Source: Butyrivibrio sp. INlla14 | Lineage (GTDB): Bacteria > Bacillota > Clostridia > Lachnospirales > Lachnospiraceae | Length of the DNA stretch: 64,000 nucleotides | Direction of reading: 5' to 3' | Assembly (NCBI RefSeq): GCF_900102515.1 | Contig: NZ_FMVS01000011.1 | Coordinates: 1-64,000, forward strand | Part shown: positions 62,839 to 64,000 of the stretch, one piece after another | Numbering within the stretch: the stretch's first letter is position 1 | How the letters are laid out: every line of letters begins with the position of its first letter | The notes under the pieces: model-generated | What the model was told of the DNA's origin: nothing | The model's input: the letters and a program-made list of their open reading frames with translations, nothing else | The model's database searches: none | Program-made: the position numbers and the translations under genes

Positions 62839-64000
62839 TTATTTATTGGATAGATACTCGTCGATACCCTTAGCAGCAGCCTTTCCAGCTCCCATTGCAA
62901 GGATAACTGTAGCAGCACCTGTTACTGCATCTCCACCAGCAAATACACCTGGCTTAGATGTCTGTCCGTTTTCTTCCTGAGCTACGATGCACTTTCTGCG
63001 GTTAACTTCAAGACCCTGTGTAGTAGAAGAAATAAGCGGATTAGGTGATGTACCAAGAGACATGATAACTGCATCACACTCAATCTCAAACTCTGAACCA
63101 GGAACTTCTACAGGACTTCTTCTGCCCGACTCATCAGGTTCACCAAGTTCCATTCTGATACAGGTAATACCAGTTACCCAGCCATTTTCATCAGCATGAA
63201 TCTCTACAGGGTTTGTAAGTAGGTCAAAGATAATGCCTTCCTCTTTTGCATGTCCAACTTCTTCCTTACGTGCAGGAAGTTCTTCTTCACCACGACGATA
63301 CACAACATGAACCTCTGCGCCAAGTCTGAGAGCTGTTCTGGCAGCATCCATAGCAACGTTACCACCACCTACAACTACGCACTTCTTAGGTCTCATGATA
63401 GGTGTTCTTGAATTCTCATCAAAAGCCTTCATAAGGTTACTTCTTGTAAGGAACTCGTTGGCTGAGAATACACCCATAGCCTGCTCGCCAGGAATATTCA
63501 TGAATCTTGGAAGTCCGGCACCTGAGCCGATAAATACTGCATCAAAGCCTTCCTTTTCCATAAGTTCATCAATTGTAACCGATTTACCAATAACAACGTC
63601 TGTCTCAAGCTTAACACCAAGGGACTTAACGTTTTCAATTTCCTTTTTAACTACATCTGTCTTAGGAAGACGGAACTCAGGAATACCATAAACAAGTACT
63701 CCTCCTGCCTCATGAAGGGCCTCAAAGATTGTAACATCATATCCCATCTTGGCAAGATCTCCGGCGCATGTAAGACCTGAAGGGCCTGAGCCAATAATGG
63801 CAACCTTCTTGCCTTTCTTCTCTTTAGCGCCCTCTGGCTTAATTCCCATTTCTCTTGCTGTATCAGCAACGTATCTCTCAAGCTTTCCGATAGAAACGGC
63901 ATCGCCCTTGATTCCTCTTACACACTGTCCTTCGCACTGGCTCTCCTGAGGACAAACACGTCCACAAACTGCAGGAAGTGCGCTAGACTTAGAAATAGTC
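62839..64000 (-). CDS. gltA: Glutamate synthase (NADPH) small subunit, 5' end outside window
   Basis: A flavoprotein that passes electrons from NADPH to glutamate synthase, or a stand-alone GltA-type homologue. The reading frame stays open past an internal ATG at 63849 to the window edge, so the true start lies beyond 64000. The upstream part encodes the Fe-S cluster motif CGRVCPQESQCEGQC (about 63918-63962), followed by VSIGKLERYVAD. Then come FAD-binding GSGPSG, NADPH-binding GGGNVAMDAARTA and C-terminal GVFAGGDAVTGAATVILAMG. It ends at a clear terminator. The symbol gltA follows clostridial usage; gltD is the E. coli name. Confidence 0.88.
   Translation of the reverse strand, partial: TISKSSALPAVCGRVCPQESQCEGQCVRGIKGDAVSIGKLERYVADTAREMGIKPEGAKEKKGKKVAIIGSGPSGLTCAGDLAKMGYDVTIFEALHEAGGVLVYGIPEFRLPKTDVVKKEIENVKSLGVKLETDVVIGKSVTIDELMEKEGFDAVFIGSGAGLPRFMNIPGEQAMGVFSANEFLTRSNLMKAFDENSRTPIMRPKKCVVVGGGNVAMDAARTALRLGAEVHVVYRRGEEELPARKEEVGHAKEEGIIFDLLTNPVEIHADENGWVTGITCIRMELGEPDESGRRSPVEVPGSEFEIECDAVIMSLGTSPNPLISSTTQGLEVNRRKCIVAQEENGQTSKPGVFAGGDAVTGAATVILAMGAGKAAAKGIDEYLSNK

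Noticed and set aside
62839-63849. Glutamate synthase small subunit as a complete gene starting at 63849
   Set aside because: The same frame continues upstream with the conserved Fe-S cysteine motif to the window edge, so the ATG is internal.
1-64000. Prophage, insertion sequence, CRISPR array, toxin-antitoxin or defence island
   Set aside because: I saw no transposase, integrase, phage structural gene, regularly spaced repeats or defence-type nucleases; the gene order is that of a core chromosome.

Overview
This window is ordinary chromosomal DNA of a low-GC, Gram-positive-type anaerobe. Gene content and codon style point to a Lachnospiraceae member of the Butyrivibrio/Pseudobutyrivibrio kind; this is an inference from HemZ, SpoVB-like flippase, PotABCD, YesMN-type sugar regulation, many AGGAGG-like ribosome sites and intrinsic terminators, not a database match. 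I see no insertion sequence, prophage, CRISPR array or rRNA. There is one tRNA, tRNA-Thr(CGT). Nearly all genes are on the minus strand; only aroC and potABCD are on the plus strand.

Layout, left to right (minus-strand operons are transcribed right to left). 60-2168 topA. 2306-7408 a four-gene unit: DUF5692 membrane protein, hypB, hypA and a 953-residue FAD/Fe-S enzyme, with a good promoter in front and no hydrogenase in view. 7665-9227 hemZ. 9367-12857 apt, relA/spoT, metallo-hydrolase. 12959-13030 tRNA-Thr. 13137-19340 serC, serA, DUF1015, then a GlgB-like protein in which the catalytic triad is replaced. 19552-21075 L,D-transpeptidase. 21159-27364 leuB, GT39-like membrane protein, ilvD, ilvB. 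27482-30313 D,D-carboxypeptidase, tgt, yajC. 30577-31680 aroC (+), convergent with a beta-propeller lactonase. 33101-36833 potABCD (+). 36852-41580 tandem-domain class II aldolase, GH25 muramidase, GH78-type rhamnosidase. 41637-50696 sugar ABC importer (binding protein and two permeases), its YesM/YesN two-component system, a ParB/Srx-HAD fusion, and proA behind its own promoter. 50841-58351 flippase, two flavoproteins, a lipase-like hydrolase, DUF4026 protein and 5-formyl-THF cyclo-ligase. 58374-62621 MORN protein, rlmH, phoH, a degenerate PgpH-like protein, ybeY. 62839-64000 the 3' part of a glutamate synthase small subunit, cut by the window edge.

Functional threads are serine and branched-chain amino acid synthesis, polyamine import, carbohydrate sensing and uptake, cell-wall remodelling, and the conserved phoH-ybeY rRNA-maturation block. 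Most worth a second look are two likely pseudoenzymes (GlgB-like at 13137-15659, PgpH-like at 58861-60072), the hypAB/DUF5692/flavoprotein operon, the ParB/Srx-HAD fusion, and the doubled aldolase. All functional names come from motif reading without database searches.
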